A DNA stretch of 64,000 nt from Lachancea mirantina (GCA_900074745.1 LT598466.1:248001-312000), one strand, 5' to 3'; shown: positions 1-12,221, counted from the stretch's first letter. Translations and numbers: made by a program. The notes: generated from the sequence alone by a model not told the origin.

Positions 1-27
1 ACGATTTAGGAGCGGGCTGCGCAAAGT

Positions 28-33
28 CACGTG
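28..33. promoter_or_regulatory. CACGTG E-box upstream of SSO1
   Basis: A palindromic TCACGTGA centred on this hexamer lies about 235 bases before the SSO1 start. Cbf1-type and other bHLH factors bind this core in yeasts. Binding here is inferred from the motif alone. Confidence 0.35.
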
Positions 34-264
34 ACCCTAAATTTCTTCATCACTATGTACTAATGCTTTTTTTAAACCGGCTGTTTTCGTAACCACAATG
101 CGCCTGTCTCTTCTGTAACCAACTCACCGTTTTAGAACCCAGTCCGGTACAAGCTTCAACAAAAGAGTCTCCATAGAGGGTTCGTCGTAGAGGATTCATC
201 AAGTTTTAAGTGTCGACAGTACTTTGCCAAAGTTTAGTGTGAATTCCTATCTTTTTTGCGCGTC

Positions 265-1140
265 ATGAGCTACAACAATCCATACGAGACTTCAAACCCG
301 TATGCGGAAACGCATGCAATGCAAGACCATGTGGGTGCTGGTACCAACAACGAGGGTGATTTTGTGACGTTTATGAACAGCATCGGAGAGATTAACCGGG
401 AACTGGACGAGTACACGCAACTCATCAACGACATCGATGGGAAACAGAAACGGTTGTTGACGGAGGTGAACGAGGAGCGTGAGTTGGCGCTCAGACAGGA
501 ATTGGACGAGCTAGCGGCCCATGCGTCGAACGTGCAGTATCAGCTAAAATCCAAGATAAAAGCTGCGCAGCAGCAAGGTGCGTCTGACGCTAGCAGACAG
601 GCGCAGGCTGAGAATTCGAGACAGCGGTTTCTGAAACTCATCCAGGACTACCGAATCATCGAGGCCAACTACAAGGAGGACAACAAGGAGCAGGCCAAGA
701 GACAGTACAAGATCGTCCAACCCGAGGCCACCGACGCGGAAGTCGAGGCTGCGATCAGCGACGTTGGAGGCCAGCAGATTTTCTCGCAGGCTTTGTTGAA
801 CGCTAATAGACGTGGTGAGGCCAAGACTGCGCTTGCCGAGGTCCAGGCCAGACACCAGGAGTTGTTGAAATTGGAAAAAACGATGGCGGAACTGACGCAG
901 CTTTTCAACGACATGGAACAACTCGTGATAGAGCAGCAAGAAAACATAGAAGTGATCGACAAAAACGTCGAGGATGCGCAACAGGATGTCGAACAAGGTG
1001 TTGGCCACACCAACAAGGCGGTGAAAAGCGCCAAACGTGCTCGTAAGAACAAAATTAGATGTCTTATCATCTTGTTCGTGGTTTTCGCCATTGTTGTGGT
1101 CGTTGTCGTGGTACCATCTGTGGTGAAGACCCGCAACTAG
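265..1140 (+). CDS. SSO1: Plasma-membrane t-SNARE Sso1/Sso2 (syntaxin)
   Basis: Syntaxin-family Qa-SNARE that pairs with Sec9 and Snc v-SNAREs to fuse secretory vesicles with the plasma membrane. The 291-residue protein has the expected plan: a short Asn-rich N-terminus (MSYNNPYE), a helical Habc region at about residues 30-150, a SNARE coiled coil at about 190-255, a basic patch (KSAKRARKNK), and a C-terminal tail anchor of Ile/Val/Phe from about 266, followed by only a few residues (KTRN). The start is the first ATG at 265; the frame stays open upstream but only to a TTG. S. cerevisiae has two copies, SSO1 and SSO2, from the genome duplication. The neighbours FAS2, CET1 and ALG5 match the SSO1 side (YPL227-232). 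Confidence 0.96.
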   Translation: MSYNNPYETSNPYAETHAMQDHVGAGTNNEGDFVTFMNSIGEINRELDEYTQLINDIDGKQKRLLTEVNEERELALRQELDELAAHASNVQYQLKSKIKAAQQQGASDASRQAQAENSRQRFLKLIQDYRIIEANYKEDNKEQAKRQYKIVQPEATDAEVEAAISDVGGQQIFSQALLNANRRGEAKTALAEVQARHQELLKLEKTMAELTQLFNDMEQLVIEQQENIEVIDKNVEDAQQDVEQGVGHTNKAVKSAKRARKNKIRCLIILFVVFAIVVVVVVVPSVVKTRN

Positions 1141-2124
1141 TCCGCATCCGTGCCCGCACGCCCGATCTGGCTAATCTTTGTCTCTCCAAAAGAATATATC
1201 TCTAATTTGTATGTCGTGTAATATACTATTGTCCAAACCAAATTTACGACGAAAGACGCTACTACTACTTTACACTGTAACTATACAGTTTGATTGTCAC
1301 CCCAGTATTTTAGTCCCGGCATGCAACAAAAGCGAACGCACAATGGCGTCCATGCACTCCAGGGTGGAAAAGGGGAATATTTCATATTCCAGTAAACAAG
1401 TTTTCTAAAAGCCGTGGGGTTGGTATGACAGGTTCAGCCGCGGCCAAGGTTGTCATACCGCGAAATCTCGTCGCAACAAGTTTCATCGGTCACTAGAAAG
1501 GCTTTTGAAAGTTTCTGGGTCACAAGATTTTCGTGACGGCTGTCAATTGTTCTCGAGACGAAAACTCGACGCAGAGCAGCAGCTCTGCATCCGGGTTTCC
1601 TGCCAAGATCTCACCTGAGAGACGACAATTACAACCGTCAAGGCGACGGGAAGCTAGCACGGAATTACCATGAGTTTCAAGCCATTCATGCTGGTAGGTA
1701 TGATGCTCGATGGAATAAGGTTTCCTTCTCATAGGCCCTATATACTAGAAAATTTTCAAATGCCGGAGTACTCTTATACGAAGAGGTTTCTTAGGCTAGG
1801 GCTGGCCAGGCCTAAGACAGCATAAGTCAGTATGGAACAGCAGGTGATTACAGCTGCCGTCAACTTCCAAGTCAACGGAAACTCTAAAACACTGGTCTGA
1901 TGCGTGCTGCGCGTGCTTTCCAGTTAAGCTCGAAAAAGGCGGAAACCAAGGTTAAGGTTAAAATTAAAAACAAAGCGAAAAAAGATCCAGGAAAATTCGA
2001 GTAAGGCCAGCCCGTATTAGCTCATCAGTAGTAGAAATAGTCCAACCCGAAAATTGGGCATGAAACGCAGCTCAGCTGCATTCCCGCTAAGGACTAGCTT
2101 TCTTGTCACCGTGCACGGCGATAA
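1141..2124. other. Intergenic, SSO1 to SNA4-like; nothing recognised
   Basis: This is 984 bases between two converging genes. Short open frames of 60-76 codons occur on both strands, but none has a recognisable motif or a convincing start. I see no tRNA and no repeat. Confidence 0.5.
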
Positions 2125-2556
2125 TTACACCATCTCACTGTAAGGTGGTGGAGGGCCCTTAGCATCGGGGTCCTCGCGAGAGCTGTTAGAACCGTCTAGA
2201 AGGAGCGGTGTGTGTACTGAGGGCCCAGGTGCCACCGAAGGCGGCTGCTGGGCTACGTATTGCCGAGAAGTGCCGTTACGGCCGTTACCGTCGTCACGGC
2301 CCCGCCGGGAGTCCTGCCAGCCGCTTTGATAGTAGTAGACGGCCTCTTGGTTTCGGCGCAGGGGACTGGAAGTTGTAATAAAGTAAAACGCATGGATGAG
2401 GCCCGGCACAAAACCGAACAGCGTCAGCAGCAAATTCAGAAGGAAGTCAGACGAGTAGAGTCCAGCCCTGAGCAGAACTGCTACTGGCGGGAGGAAAAAC
2501 GCCACGACGTACAGGATAAGGTCCGAGACCGTACAGCACACGCAACACAAACACAT
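2125..2556 (-). CDS. SNA4: PMP3/SNA-family small membrane protein, Sna4-like
   Basis: A 143-residue protein of the PMP3/UPF0057 family. The N-terminus is Cys-rich (MCLCCVCCTVSD), followed by two membrane segments: about residues 10-32 (LILYVVAFFLPPVAVLL) and about 36-60 (LLNLLLTLFGFVPGLIHAFY). The cytosolic tail is hydrophilic and ends in PPPPYSEMV. The long tail with a PPxY motif separates it from the short Pmp3 and fits S. cerevisiae Sna4 (140 residues), which is sent to the vacuole after Rsp5 binds PPxY. Vacuolar routing here is inferred from that motif. The C-terminus converges on SSO1. Confidence 0.85.
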   Translation of the reverse strand: MCLCCVCCTVSDLILYVVAFFLPPVAVLLRAGLYSSDFLLNLLLTLFGFVPGLIHAFYFITTSSPLRRNQEAVYYYQSGWQDSRRGRDDGNGRNGTSRQYVAQQPPSVAPGPSVHTPLLLDGSNSSREDPDAKGPPPPYSEMV

Positions 2557-3013
2557 CGTATATTTGGGGACTTCTAAACTTGTCTAAGATGAGCTGTTAC
2601 CAGTCTTGTCTTTTATCTTTCTCTCTATTGATAGCTATCGATTTCGTACGGATTTTTCAATCAACGCACGCACAGTGGCAAATCAAAAGGCTCTAAGATA
2701 ACCACATTTCTACATGCACTCGAGACGCTATACCTAACGTATATATAATTCGATGTAACGTCTGCTATCTGCGATCGGTCCGTTGCATGGGAAGGGGCGA
2801 AAAAAGGAGCAGGCTCAACCATAGAAATCTCAGGGACTCGGAATCCATGTAGAAAAAGAACACCTTTCGCTTGTCAAAAATCCATTTAGAGCAGTTTCAA
2901 GCACGTTGAATTTACGGATCGATCATAAATTATCAAGACATATTGTAGTTCCGCCAAATCTAAGTCTTTCAAGCCGGAAAATGAGTTTGCCGGATACGCT
3001 CATCTTACAAGGC

Positions 3014-3090
3014 GTCGCTGTCGACAGATAATACTTTGTTATAATACGAGGAACAGCTGAAATCATTATACAAATTATCTGTGTAGCGAC
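3014..3090. repeat. Imperfect inverted repeat
   Basis: The left arm (3014-3032) and right arm (3074-3090) share GTCGCT and ACAGATAAT in inverted order, separated within the arms by 4 and 2 bases. The loop is about 41 bases. It could form a hairpin; no function is assigned. Confidence 0.5.
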
Positions 3091-3419
3091 GACAATAGCC
3101 GGCCTCTATGTGCGGCATTCCTTAATCAATAGACGCTCAATAAGAGTAACAAAGTTGCAGATGCATTTACGCTTTTCCTCTGTAAAAGCTTGACATACTT
3201 ACTGCCTTGACCAAAAGGAGATACTCCAGGCAATCCTCCAGGTAACGCGCGAGGTACGGGTCATAGCCTTCAGTTAAGGAAAAAAAGTGATTAGGGCAGA
3301 ACTCCCGTCCACAATGACAATGAGTTTAGCAGTGAATCACAGCCAACGAGCTAATCAAAATGAGTACCTAACAGTTACAGCGTATAAAATGCTCTCAAGC
3401 TCTCTTGATGAGGCGAGAT

Positions 3420-3425
3420 CACGTG
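3420..3425. promoter_or_regulatory. CACGTG E-box in FAS2 promoter
   Basis: TCACGTG lies about 175 bases before the FAS2 start. FAS genes in S. cerevisiae respond to the bHLH pair Ino2/Ino4 and to Rap1/Reb1/Abf1. The motif core fits a bHLH factor; which one is unknown. Confidence 0.4.
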
Positions 3426-3488
3426 GGCTCAACGGTTCTCATCCCAACAAAACCAACAAATTCGAGCCGCCATATTTCGGCCACAGGT

Positions 3489-3497
3489 TATAAAAAA
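3489..3497 (+). promoter_or_regulatory. TATA box of FAS2
   Basis: TATAAAAAA lies 103 bases upstream of the second FAS2 ATG (3600), a usual distance for a yeast TATA element. Confidence 0.55.
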
Positions 3498-3599
3498 GGG
3501 AAGGACAAGAAATCATCTCCTTCAGGGATCCACCTATAAGCTTATTTGCTTAACCCCGATACACTTCAATTGATTAGAAACCAGATTAACAAGATGGTT

Positions 3600-6500
3600 A
3601 TGAAACCAGAAGTGGAGCAAGAACTGGCTCACGTCCTTTTGACGGAGCTTTTGGCGTACCAATTCGCGTCTCCAGTGAGATGGATTGAGACACAAGACGT
3701 ATTTTTGAAGGACCTAAACACTGAAAGAGTTGTTGAAATTGGCCCATCGCCCACTTTGGCCGGTATGGCGCAGAGAACCATCAAGAACAAGTACGAGTCG
3801 TACGATGCGGCGCTCTCGCTCCAGAGACAGGTGCTCTGCTACTCGAAAGACGCCAGAGAGATCTACTACACACCAGACCCAGCCGAATTGGCTGCTAAGG
3901 AAGAAGCAGCGGCCGAGACTGCCGCTGCAGCTCCAGCTGCAGCTGCCCCCGTTACTGGGGCTGCTCCGGTCGCGACTCCAGCTGCTGCTGCCCCAGCTGC
4001 CGCTGCCGCACCAACGGGCCCCGTCGCGGAGATCGCTGACGAGCCAGTCAAGGCGTCATTGCTGTTGCACGTGTTGGTTGCAAACAAGTTGAAGAAGTCG
4101 CTTGACCAAGTGCCAATGGGTAAGACCGTCAAGGATCTCGTTGGGGGTAAGTCGACCGTGCAAAACGAAATTCTAGGTGACTTGGGCAAAGAATTCGGGT
4201 CTACGCCCGAAAAGCCTGAGGAGACTCCACTTGAAGAACTCGCAGAGACCTTCCAGGATTCGTTCTCCGGCTCTCTCGGCAAGCAGTCTACTTCTTTGAT
4301 CTCCAGATTGATGTCATCCAAGATGCCTGGTGGGTTCACCATCACCGTCGCCAGAAAGTACTTACAGACCCGTTGGGGGTTGGCCTCTGGTAGACAGGAC
4401 TCCGTGCTATTGGTGTCTTTGACCAACGAGCCTGCTGCACGTTTGAACTCTGAGGCCGACGCTAAGCAATTTTTGGACTCTATGGCCCAAAAATACGCCT
4501 CTATGACTGGCCTCGACTTGTCTGCTGCTAACTCAGCCTCTGCCGGTGGCAGTGGCGGTGGTGCAGGTGGCGCCACCATCGACGCGGCGGCTTTCGAGGA
4601 ATTGACCAAAGACCAAAAAGTCATGGCGCGTCAGCAATTGGAAGTACTTGCGCGTTACTTGAAGATGGACTTGAACAAAGGTCAGAAGCAATTCTTGGAA
4701 CAGAAAGCCACTGCCGAGAGCTTGCAATCTCAATTGGACTATATAAACAACGAGCTTGGAGACTTCTTTGTCCAAGGTATCTCCACGTCGTTTTCCAGAA
4801 AGAAGGCAAGAACTTTCGACTCCTCTTGGAACTGGGCCAAGCAATCGCTACTCTCCCTATACTTCGAGATCATTCACGGTGTGCTCAAGAATGTTGACCG
4901 GGAATTGGTCGCTGAGGCTATCAACATTATGAACAGATCCAATGAAACTCTTATTAAATTCATGGAATACCACATCTCACACACGCAGGAAGAAAAAGGT
5001 GAGAACTACAAGCTGGCCAAGGATTTGGGTGAGCAATTGATTGAAAACTGTAAGCAAGTTTTAGATCTTGACCCTGTTTACAAGGACATCAGCAAGCCAA
5101 CTGCTCCTCACACCGTCGTTGACCGAAAGGGTAACATCAACTACGAAGAAATTCCTCGTCCGTCTGTCAGAAAGCTTTCCCAATACGTTGAGGAAATGGC
5201 CTTGGGTGGTCCATTGACCAAGGTTCAGCAACCAACTATTCAAGAGGATTTGACCCGTGTTTACCAAGCTATCAACGCTCAAGCCGCCGAACACGACATT
5301 TCCGATTCTACTAAGATCGAGTTCGAGAAATTGTACGGTGAGCTATTGAAATTCTTGGAATCCTCAAGCGAAATTGACGCTTCCGCTTCTTCCAGGTTAA
5401 CTGGCCAAAGAGAGGATAATCTGGACAACGATGCCACCAAAGAGGTTGCTTCTTTGCCAACTAAGTCTACAATCTCTAAAACAGTTTCATCCACCATTCC
5501 AAGAGAGACGGTTCCATTCTTGCACCTAAAGAAGAAGCTTCCAAGCGGCGAATGGGTCTACGATCGTCCACTGTCCTCTCTATTCTTGAATGGCTTGGAG
5601 AAGGCTGCAATCAACGGTGTGACATTCAAAGACAAATACGTTTTGATCACCGGTGCTGGCCAGGGCTCCATTGGTGCAGAGGTCTTGCAAGGCTTGATTC
5701 AGGGTGGTGCTAAGGTTATTGTCACTACATCTCGTTTCTCCAAGAAAGTGACGGATTTCTACCAATCTATTTATGCCAAGTACGGTGCCAAGGATTCGAC
5801 CTTGGTTGTTGTTCCATTCAACCAGGGTTCCAGACAGGATGTTGAGGCGTTGATCGAGTTTATCTACGATGACGAGAGTAAGGGTGGTCTAGGCTGGGAC
5901 CTGGATGCAATTATTCCATTTGCTGCTATTCCTGAGAATGGTATTGAGCTCGACGGCATTGATTCCAAGTCTGAGTTTGCTCATAGAATTATGTTGACCA
6001 ACATTTTGAGAATGCTCGGATTTGTTAAGAAGCAAAAGTCTGCCCAAGGAATTGAGACGAGACCAGCTCAAGTTATTCTTCCTCTCTCGCCTAACCATGG
6101 TACTTTCGGTGGCGACGGTATGTACTCCGAATCCAAGCTTTCGCTGGAGACCTTGTTCAACAGATGGCATTCTGAGTCGTGGTCTAACCAATTGACAATT
6201 TGTGGTGCTATCATTGGTTGGACAAGAGGTACAGGTTTGATGTCTGCAAACAACATCATTGCCGAAGGAATTGAGAAACTCGGTGTTCGTACCTTCTCTC
6301 AGAAGGAAATGGCTTTCAACTTGCTCGGTTTGTTGATTCCAGAAGTTGTTCAATTATGTCAAACCTCTCCAGTCATGGCCGACTTGAACGGTGGTTTCCA
6401 ATTTTTGCCTGACTTGAAGGAGTTCACCGCCAAATTGCGTCGCGACCTAACCAACACTTCTGAAGTGAGAAAGGCCGTGTCGATTGAAACGGCTCTCGAG

Positions 6501-9275
6501 CACAAGATCGTCAACGGTGCTAATGCTGACGCCGGCTACGTCAACGTTGAAGTTCAGCCGAGAGCCAACATCCAATTGGACTTCCCAACCTTGAAGTCTT
6601 ATGAGGATATCAAAAAGATTGCTCCAAAGGAATTGGAGGGCATGCTTGACTTGGATAAGGTTATTGTTGTTACCGGTTTCTCCGAAGTCAGTCCTTGGGG
6701 TTCCGCCAGAACCAGATGGGAAATGGAGGCCTATGGCGAGTTCTCTCTCGAAGGTTGCGTCGAGATGGCTTGGATTATGGGTTTGATCAAATACCACAAC
6801 GGTAACTTGAAGGGTCGTCCATACACTGGCTGGCTTGATGCGAAGACGAGCGAGCCAGTGGATGACAAGGACGTCAAGAGCAAGTACGAGTCTAAGATTT
6901 TAGAACACTCTGGTATCAGATTGATCGAGCCAGAGCTCTTCAATGGATACAACCCTGAGAAGAAGCAAATGATCCAAGAAGTCGTCATCGAGGAGGACAT
7001 GGAATCATTTGAGGCGTCTAAGGAGACTGCCGAGCAATTCAAGCTCGAGCATGGAGACAAGGTCGACATATTTGAAATTCCAGAAAGTGGTGAATACACT
7101 ATTAAGTTGTTGAAGGGTGCGACTTTGTACATTCCAAAGGCTTTGAAGTTCGACAGATTGGTTGCTGGTCAAATTCCAACTGGTTGGAATGCCAAGACCT
7201 ATGGTATCTCCGAGGACACCATTTCACAAGTTGACCCAATCACTTTATTCGTCTTGGTTTCCGTTGTCGAAGCCTTCATCTCTTCCGGTATCACTGACCC
7301 TTACGAAATGTACAAATATGTTCATGTTTCTGAAGTCGGTAACTGTTCTGGTTCTGGTATGGGAGGTGTTTCCGCGTTGCGTGGAATGTTCAAAGACCGT
7401 TACAAGGATCAACCTGTTCAAAACGACATTTTGCAAGAGTCCTTTATCAACACAATGTCTGCTTGGGTTAACATGTTGTTGATATCTTCTTCTGGTCCAA
7501 TCAAGACCCCTGTCGGTGCTTGTGCTACTGCCGTGGAGTCTTTGGATATCGGTGTCGAGACTTTGCTGTCCGGTAAAGCCAAGATCTGTATTGTGGGTGG
7601 TTACGACGACTTCCAAGAAGAAGGTTCTTACGAGTTCGGTAACATGAACGCTACCTCGAACTCATTGACCGAATATGAGCATGGACGTACCCCAGCTGAA
7701 ATGTCCAGACCAACCACCACGAGCCGTAGTGGTTTCATGGAGGCGCAAGGTGCTGGTATTCAAGTGATTATGGGTGCCGATCTTGCTTTGAAGATGGGTG
7801 TACCGATCTACGGTATCTTGGCAATGACTGCCACTGCGACTGACAAGATCGGGAGATCTGTTCCTGCTCCAGGTAAGGGTATCTTGACCACCGCGAGAGA
7901 GCACCAAAGCAACTTGAAATTTCCAACGCCATTGTTGGATATCAAGTACAGAAAGCGTCAATTGAAGAACCGTGAGTCTCAGATCAAGCAATGGGTTGAA
8001 GATGAGTTAGATCTCTTGCAATATGAAGCGCAAGAGATTGCTGAACAAGACCAATCCTCATTTTATGCTGAACGTACTGAGGAGATTCAGCGTGAGGCTA
8101 CTAGGCAATTCAAGTTGGCTCAATCTCAATGGGGTAACGATTTCTACAAAAACGACCCTCGTATTGCTCCTTTGAGAGGTGCCTTGGCCACTTTTGGTCT
8201 AACCATTGATGACTTGGGTGTAGCCTCCTTCCACGGTACTTCCACAAAGGCCAACGACAAGAACGAATCTGCTACCATCAACAAGATGATGGAACACTTG
8301 GGCAGATCCCAAGGTAACCCAGTGTTGGGTGTGTTCCAGAAATACCTAACTGGTCATCCAAAGGGTGCTGCTGGTGCCTGGATGATGAACGGTGCGTTAC
8401 AAATCCTGAACTCCGGTATTGTTCCAGGTAACAGAAATGCCGACAACATTGACAAGGTCTTGGAACAGTTTGAATACATCTTGTATCCATCCAGAAGCAT
8501 CAAGACCGACGGTATCAAGGCTGTCTCTGTAACTTCGTTCGGTTTCGGTCAGAAGGGTGCTCAAGCTATTGCTGTCCACCCAGACTACTTGTATGCTGCT
8601 CTTGACGAGTCTACTTACCAGGCCTATGCCCAAAAGGTGAGCGCTAGAGCTAAGGCTGCCTACAAGTATTTCCACAACGGTATGATCAACAACACATTGT
8701 TCGTCGCCAAAGAGAACCCTCCATACCCAGACGAATTGGAACAGCCTGTTTACTTGGACCCACTCGTCAGAGTGACCCCTGACAGCAAGACCGGTGCCTT
8801 GGTTTACAACAAAAAGGCCCTTGACGCTTCTGCGACTTTTGTGTCTGAGACGAGCAGACAAACTTCCGAAGTTGTCAGCAAGCTAGCGCAGGAAGTCTCG
8901 TCTTCTAAGAACGTCGGAGTTGGTGTCGATGTCGAGCTGATCACCGCGGTGAACATCAAGAATGAGACCTTCATCGAGCGCAACTTCACTGCTGCGGAGA
9001 TCGAGTACTGTGCGACACAGCCAAGTGCTCAAAGTTCTTTTGCCGGTGTCTGGTCTGCCAAAGAGGCGGTCTTCAAGTCTCTCGGTGTCAAGTCTCAAGG
9101 CGGCGGAGCCTCTTTGAAAGAGATTGAAATCGTTCGTGAACACGGCAATGCTCCAAAGGTTGTTTTGCACGGTGCGGCCGCTACGGCCGCCTCTGCTGCT
9201 GGTGTCAAGGAAGTGACTGTGTCCATCTCCCACGACGACTTCCAATCTGTCGCCGTTGCTGTTTCTCAGAAATGA
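3600..9275 (+). CDS. FAS2: Fatty acid synthase subunit alpha
   Basis: The alpha chain of the cytosolic type I fatty acid synthase (alpha6-beta6). It carries the acyl carrier protein, ketoreductase, ketosynthase and phosphopantetheinyl transferase. The order is: part of the malonyl/palmitoyl transferase (residues 1-95); an Ala/Pro linker; ACP with the pantetheine Ser185 in VGGKSTVQN; a Gly linker and scaffold; ketoreductase from about 675 with GAGQGSIG near 685; ketosynthase with Cys1308 in GACATAVES, His1545 in [10 protein letters not shown] and His1586 in GHPKGAAG; and the transferase from about 1770 ([20 protein letters not shown]). Length is 1891 residues against 1887 in S. cerevisiae. I chose MKPEVEQ at 3600 by the conserved N-terminus. 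An ATG two codons earlier (3594) would add MV, and the frame is open a little further without another ATG. Codon bias is strong, as expected for an abundant enzyme. Confidence 0.98.
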   Translation: MKPEVEQELAHVLLTELLAYQFASPVRWIETQDVFLKDLNTERVVEIGPSPTLAGMAQRTIKNKYESYDAALSLQRQVLCYSKDAREIYYTPDPAELAAKEEAAAETAAAAPAAAAPVTGAAPVATPAAAAPAAAAAPTGPVAEIADEPVKASLLLHVLVANKLKKSLDQVPMGKTVKDLVGGKSTVQNEILGDLGKEFGSTPEKPEETPLEELAETFQDSFSGSLGKQSTSLISRLMSSKMPGGFTITVARKYLQTRWGLASGRQDSVLLVSLTNEPAARLNSEADAKQFLDSMAQKYASMTGLDLSAANSASAGGSGGGAGGATIDAAAFEELTKDQKVMARQQLEVLARYLKMDLNKGQKQFLEQKATAESLQSQLDYINNELGDFFVQGISTSFSRKKARTFDSSWNWAKQSLLSLYFEIIHGVLKNVDRELVAEAINIMNRSNETLIKFMEYHISHTQEEKGENYKLAKDLGEQLIENCKQVLDLDPVYKDISKPTAPHTVVDRKGNINYEEIPRPSVRKLSQYVEEMALGGPLTKVQQPTIQEDLTRVYQAINAQAAEHDISDSTKIEFEKLYGELLKFLESSSEIDASASSRLTGQREDNLDNDATKEVASLPTKSTISKTVSSTIPRETVPFLHLKKKLPSGEWVYDRPLSSLFLNGLEKAAINGVTFKDKYVLITGAGQGSIGAEVLQGLIQGGAKVIVTTSRFSKKVTDFYQSIYAKYGAKDSTLVVVPFNQGSRQDVEALIEFIYDDESKGGLGWDLDAIIPFAAIPENGIELDGIDSKSEFAHRIMLTNILRMLGFVKKQKSAQGIETRPAQVILPLSPNHGTFGGDGMYSESKLSLETLFNRWHSESWSNQLTICGAIIGWTRGTGLMSANNIIAEGIEKLGVRTFSQKEMAFNLLGLLIPEVVQLCQTSPVMADLNGGFQFLPDLKEFTAKLRRDLTNTSEVRKAVSIETALEHKIVNGANADAGYVNVEVQPRANIQLDFPTLKSYEDIKKIAPKELEGMLDLDKVIVVTGFSEVSPWGSARTRWEMEAYGEFSLEGCVEMAWIMGLIKYHNGNLKGRPYTGWLDAKTSEPVDDKDVKSKYESKILEHSGIRLIEPELFNGYNPEKKQMIQEVVIEEDMESFEASKETAEQFKLEHGDKVDIFEIPESGEYTIKLLKGATLYIPKALKFDRLVAGQIPTGWNAKTYGISEDTISQVDPITLFVLVSVVEAFISSGITDPYEMYKYVHVSEVGNCSGSGMGGVSALRGMFKDRYKDQPVQNDILQESFINTMSAWVNMLLISSSGPIKTPVGACATAVESLDIGVETLLSGKAKICIVGGYDDFQEEGSYEFGNMNATSNSLTEYEHGRTPAEMSRPTTTSRSGFMEAQGAGIQVIMGADLALKMGVPIYGILAMTATATDKIGRSVPAPGKGILTTAREHQSNLKFPTPLLDIKYRKRQLKNRESQIKQWVEDELDLLQYEAQEIAEQDQSSFYAERTEEIQREATRQFKLAQSQWGNDFYKNDPRIAPLRGALATFGLTIDDLGVASFHGTSTKANDKNESATINKMMEHLGRSQGNPVLGVFQKYLTGHPKGAAGAWMMNGALQILNSGIVPGNRNADNIDKVLEQFEYILYPSRSIKTDGIKAVSVTSFGFGQKGAQAIAVHPDYLYAALDESTYQAYAQKVSARAKAAYKYFHNGMINNTLFVAKENPPYPDELEQPVYLDPLVRVTPDSKTGALVYNKKALDASATFVSETSRQTSEVVSKLAQEVSSSKNVGVGVDVELITAVNIKNETFIERNFTAAEIEYCATQPSAQSSFAGVWSAKEAVFKSLGVKSQGGGASLKEIEIVREHGNAPKVVLHGAAATAASAAGVKEVTVSISHDDFQSVAVAVSQK

Positions 9276-9912
9276 GTCGACAGAAATACTAATCTCCCAT
9301 AATACTTTTTAGATAAATTGTTACAAGTGTGCAAGCGTAACTCTGCGAGGTGACATGATGTCGGCGTCGACCCTCGATTGATATTAGGCTCGATAAGGAC
9401 CACAGTGTTTTCGTAAAATCTTACCTGTTCATCTAGTCACTCTTACCATTCAAAGATCACCGGATATCAGAAGCCATGAATAAAGCGAAGCTGCTAGTAA
9501 TGGACGCATATGACTAGAGTCTTAATCAGAGTCCATTTGAATTTTCGGCCTTTTGCTATAATTGCCTCAAGGCATGCGTTTTAAATGCTAGAAACTGTGT
9601 TTGAAAGACCAAAAAATTACCAGAGACCCCCAGTTCGGTTGAGCTGCTCTCAAAATTGCAAAACGCAAATTAGTAGAATCTTTAACGTCTCGTTCACTAA
9701 CGAACAATGTTCGGCTAAGTTCTGTTACTTTTCGATGAGTGACAAAAAATCACGTGATCACTCTCTTCCTTACCCACCAGAAATCCATATATTGATTCTC
9801 ACGTTATAAGGGATGGTGGGTTATCTCTCAATTACTTGTTTAATATCAACAACTGATATAGCAAGAACAGAACAACAATAACAACACTGTGAACCATAAC
9901 AAAGGCCTCAGC
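9276..9912. other. Intergenic, FAS2 to YPL229W-like
   Basis: The FAS2 3' flank and the promoter of the next gene. A TCACGTGATCA palindrome (core 9751-9756) lies about 160 bases before the next ATG. In S. cerevisiae the zinc-finger gene USV1 lies here; no equivalent frame is visible. Confidence 0.5.
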
Positions 9913-10320
9913 ATGGCGTACCTGACACCTCCAGTCTCGCTCATAGGAATAAATCAACCGAATACACCGCCAAATGGCGTTCTTGAAACGCCAACGCAGC
10001 CCATCTCTTCGTCGAGTAATGGGGTTGCCCAGCCCTTTCGAAATTTCGAGAGCGACATGTCGCTGAAATTGAAGAACAACATCTGCAAGTCATTCGAGGA
10101 CGACTTATTTTTCTGTCCCAGGACGCTGCTGTCGTCGCAAGAGCTGTCAACGTGCCAGCAGATGGACCTACTCATGCTGAAGCAACTGCAGGAACTCAGT
10201 TCGATGGGTTCGAGCAGTGGGGCCGCCATATTGGAACAGCAACTACAGGGCCACCCCAAATTTAACCCCTATACGTCACAGAGCTTCAGTCCCGCACCAC
10301 CAGTGCTTGAGTCGCAGTGA
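9913..10320 (+). CDS. Small uncharacterised protein, YPL229W/YMR181C-like by position
   Basis: A 135-residue Ser/Pro/Gln-rich protein. It starts at the first ATG (9913, MAYLTPPVSL); the frame is open a little further upstream but without ATG. The middle (about residues 48-70) carries a hydrophobic-acidic stretch, LKNNICKSFEDDLFFCPR followed by LLSSQEL, which looks like the conserved core. The rest is low complexity. I see no enzyme motif, membrane segment or signal peptide. It lies between FAS2 and CET1, where S. cerevisiae has YPL229W (paralog YMR181C), so orthology is an inference from synteny rather than from sequence. Function is unknown. Confidence 0.7.
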   Translation: MAYLTPPVSLIGINQPNTPPNGVLETPTQPISSSSNGVAQPFRNFESDMSLKLKNNICKSFEDDLFFCPRTLLSSQELSTCQQMDLLMLKQLQELSSMGSSSGAAILEQQLQGHPKFNPYTSQSFSPAPPVLESQ

Positions 10321-10647
10321 CGAGCAAGTCAGTATGTGGGAGTCAATATACGACCACGTGACCTCGGAAATGAAATCGGAACCGTTTTGTTTTAACTTAG
10401 CGTAGGTCCCGAGAGAGTCATTTATAAATACGATAGGATACCAGAAAGTTCAGGGAATTTCGCGGACCCAGCTAGACGCGCGGCCGCTTTATGGAGTACA
10501 TAGGATATCAGGAGAGGGTCTAGGTGAAAATAGAGAATCGTGTTAAGCGATTTAAATAAAAGCCCGTAACACGACAAGAAGAACCTAGAAAAGCCGCTGC
10601 TAAGGTGTTGTAGATACTTAAACCAGGGATCACACCAACATATTGCG
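10321..10647. other. Intergenic, YPL229W-like to CET1
   Basis: The CET1 promoter region. A CACGTG core lies at 10355-10360. No other feature is recognised. Confidence 0.45.
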
Positions 10648-12099
10648 ATGAGCCAGTCCAAGCTGGCCCCTAAGCGTGCATTGTCTTTGGAAGATCTTGT
10701 TCATCATGACGACAGGCTCGAGACCCCGATTGAAAGGGCTCCAAAACCACTGCCTTCCGAAGAGATTAAAAAAAGGCTGAGTGTTGATGAGCTGAGTGGA
10801 TCTGACCACCAGGGGAACTCCGAAGCACACGAAAGGCATACCAGTGATACTAGGTATCCAGATGATGAAACAGACACAGACGACGACGCTGGAAATGGTG
10901 GAGATGTGGTGTTTGGGAATGGTAATTTTAAATTCAACTACGACGAACAAGAAAAGCAAGCGAAGGACGAGGTTCGTGAGCCACCGGAGGAAACTGATGC
11001 AGTCGGTGAGGGCACACCTCCGAAAATTGAGGAGTCTCATAAAAAGGATTTAAAAGCTGCCGAAATTCATGACATATTTCAAGAGAAGTCGTCTTTGCAG
11101 TCCAAACGGAATGCAATCAAAAAAGACCTCAATCTCCTCAAAGAGATTGCAGTGACAGCTAAACCGAGTAGATACAAGGTCGCACCCGTTTGGGCCCAAA
11201 AATGGCGCCCCACTGTGAAGGCTTTACAAAATGTCAATCCTCAAGATCTGAAAATTGACGCCTCATTCACCAACATAATACCTGACGATGACTTGACCAA
11301 ATCTGTTCAGGACTGGGTTTACGCTACGATAGTGTCGATACCGCCGGATCAGAGGCAGTATATTGAAATGGAAATGAAATTCGGCATCATTGTCGAGGGC
11401 AGCGACTCCAACAGAGTTAACCCGCCTGTGTCGTCGCAAAGCGTTTATACCGAGATTGACGGTCACCTTACACCTGATGTTGACCAGAGAGTCTTTGAGG
11501 AATTGAACAAATATGTGAAGGGACTTTCAGAACTAAGCGAGTACACCGGGAAATTCAACATGATAGAATCCCATACGGTAGACTCACTGTACAGAGTGGG
11601 ACTCTCTACGCAAAGGCCGAGGTTTCTGCGTATGAGTCGCGATCTCAAGACAGATAGGGTCGGAGAATTTATCGAGAAAAGACACATATCTCAGCTGCTT
11701 TTGTATTCGCCCAAAGACAGTTACGACGTTAAGATCTCCATAAATCTAGAATTGCCAGTTCCCGAAAACGATCCACCTGAAAAGTTCAAAAACCAAACGC
11801 CTGTTAACACGAGAACCAAGGATCGTATAAGTTACATTCACAATGACTCATGCACTAGAATGGATATCACGAAAGTAGCTAACCACAACCAAGGCGTTAA
11901 GCAAAGGCACACCGAAACGACCCACGAGGTTGAATTGGAAGTCAACACTGCTTCACTGCTGTCGGCATTCGAGAATATCGCGACAGATTCCAAGACTTAT
12001 GCTGCGATCTTAAGAACGTTTCTGAATAATGGGACAATCATCCGAAGAAAGCTCACATCTTTGTCCTACGAGATATTTGAAGGCCAGAAGAAAGCGTGA
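10648..12099 (+). CDS. CET1: mRNA capping enzyme beta subunit, RNA 5'-triphosphatase
   Basis: Removes the gamma phosphate from nascent mRNA 5' ends, the first step of capping, as a partner of the guanylyltransferase Ceg1. The 483-residue protein has an acidic, disordered N-terminal third. Next comes the guanylyltransferase-binding motif WAQKWRPT (about residue 184). The catalytic domain of the metal-dependent tunnel family follows. The metal-binding glutamates are visible in strand one ([13 protein letters not shown]) and in the late strand [10 protein letters not shown], and an Arg/Lys-rich run near the C-terminus completes the tunnel. The start at 10648 is the first ATG. Order with FAS2 and ALG5 matches S. 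cerevisiae YPL228W. Confidence 0.95.
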   Translation: MSQSKLAPKRALSLEDLVHHDDRLETPIERAPKPLPSEEIKKRLSVDELSGSDHQGNSEAHERHTSDTRYPDDETDTDDDAGNGGDVVFGNGNFKFNYDEQEKQAKDEVREPPEETDAVGEGTPPKIEESHKKDLKAAEIHDIFQEKSSLQSKRNAIKKDLNLLKEIAVTAKPSRYKVAPVWAQKWRPTVKALQNVNPQDLKIDASFTNIIPDDDLTKSVQDWVYATIVSIPPDQRQYIEMEMKFGIIVEGSDSNRVNPPVSSQSVYTEIDGHLTPDVDQRVFEELNKYVKGLSELSEYTGKFNMIESHTVDSLYRVGLSTQRPRFLRMSRDLKTDRVGEFIEKRHISQLLLYSPKDSYDVKISINLELPVPENDPPEKFKNQTPVNTRTKDRISYIHNDSCTRMDITKVANHNQGVKQRHTETTHEVELEVNTASLLSAFENIATDSKTYAAILRTFLNNGTIIRRKLTSLSYEIFEGQKKA

Positions 12100-12221
12100 A
12101 TAATGTCTTGAAATGCCGAGGCACTTAATTTTTTAATCTACATAATTTACAGGGATTGATGAATGCGATTTGAACTTTACCGCACTTCACGTTTTCTGAT
12201 GCTTCGACCAAATTTAGAATA

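Larger units (their letters stand above)
2557..3599. other. Divergent intergenic region, SNA4-like / FAS2
   Basis: About 1 kb holding both promoters. It contains an imperfect inverted repeat (3014-3090), an E-box (3420-3425) and a TATA element (3489-3497). The only long open frame (68 codons at 3287) shows no conserved feature. Confidence 0.6.

Noticed and set aside
1178-1732. Two short frames (76 and 70 codons) after SSO1
   Set aside because: They lack family features and a conserved position; chance frames of this size are common.
3546-3593. Upstream extension of FAS2
   Set aside because: The frame is open but starts at TTG; the conserved N-terminus is MKPEVEQ.
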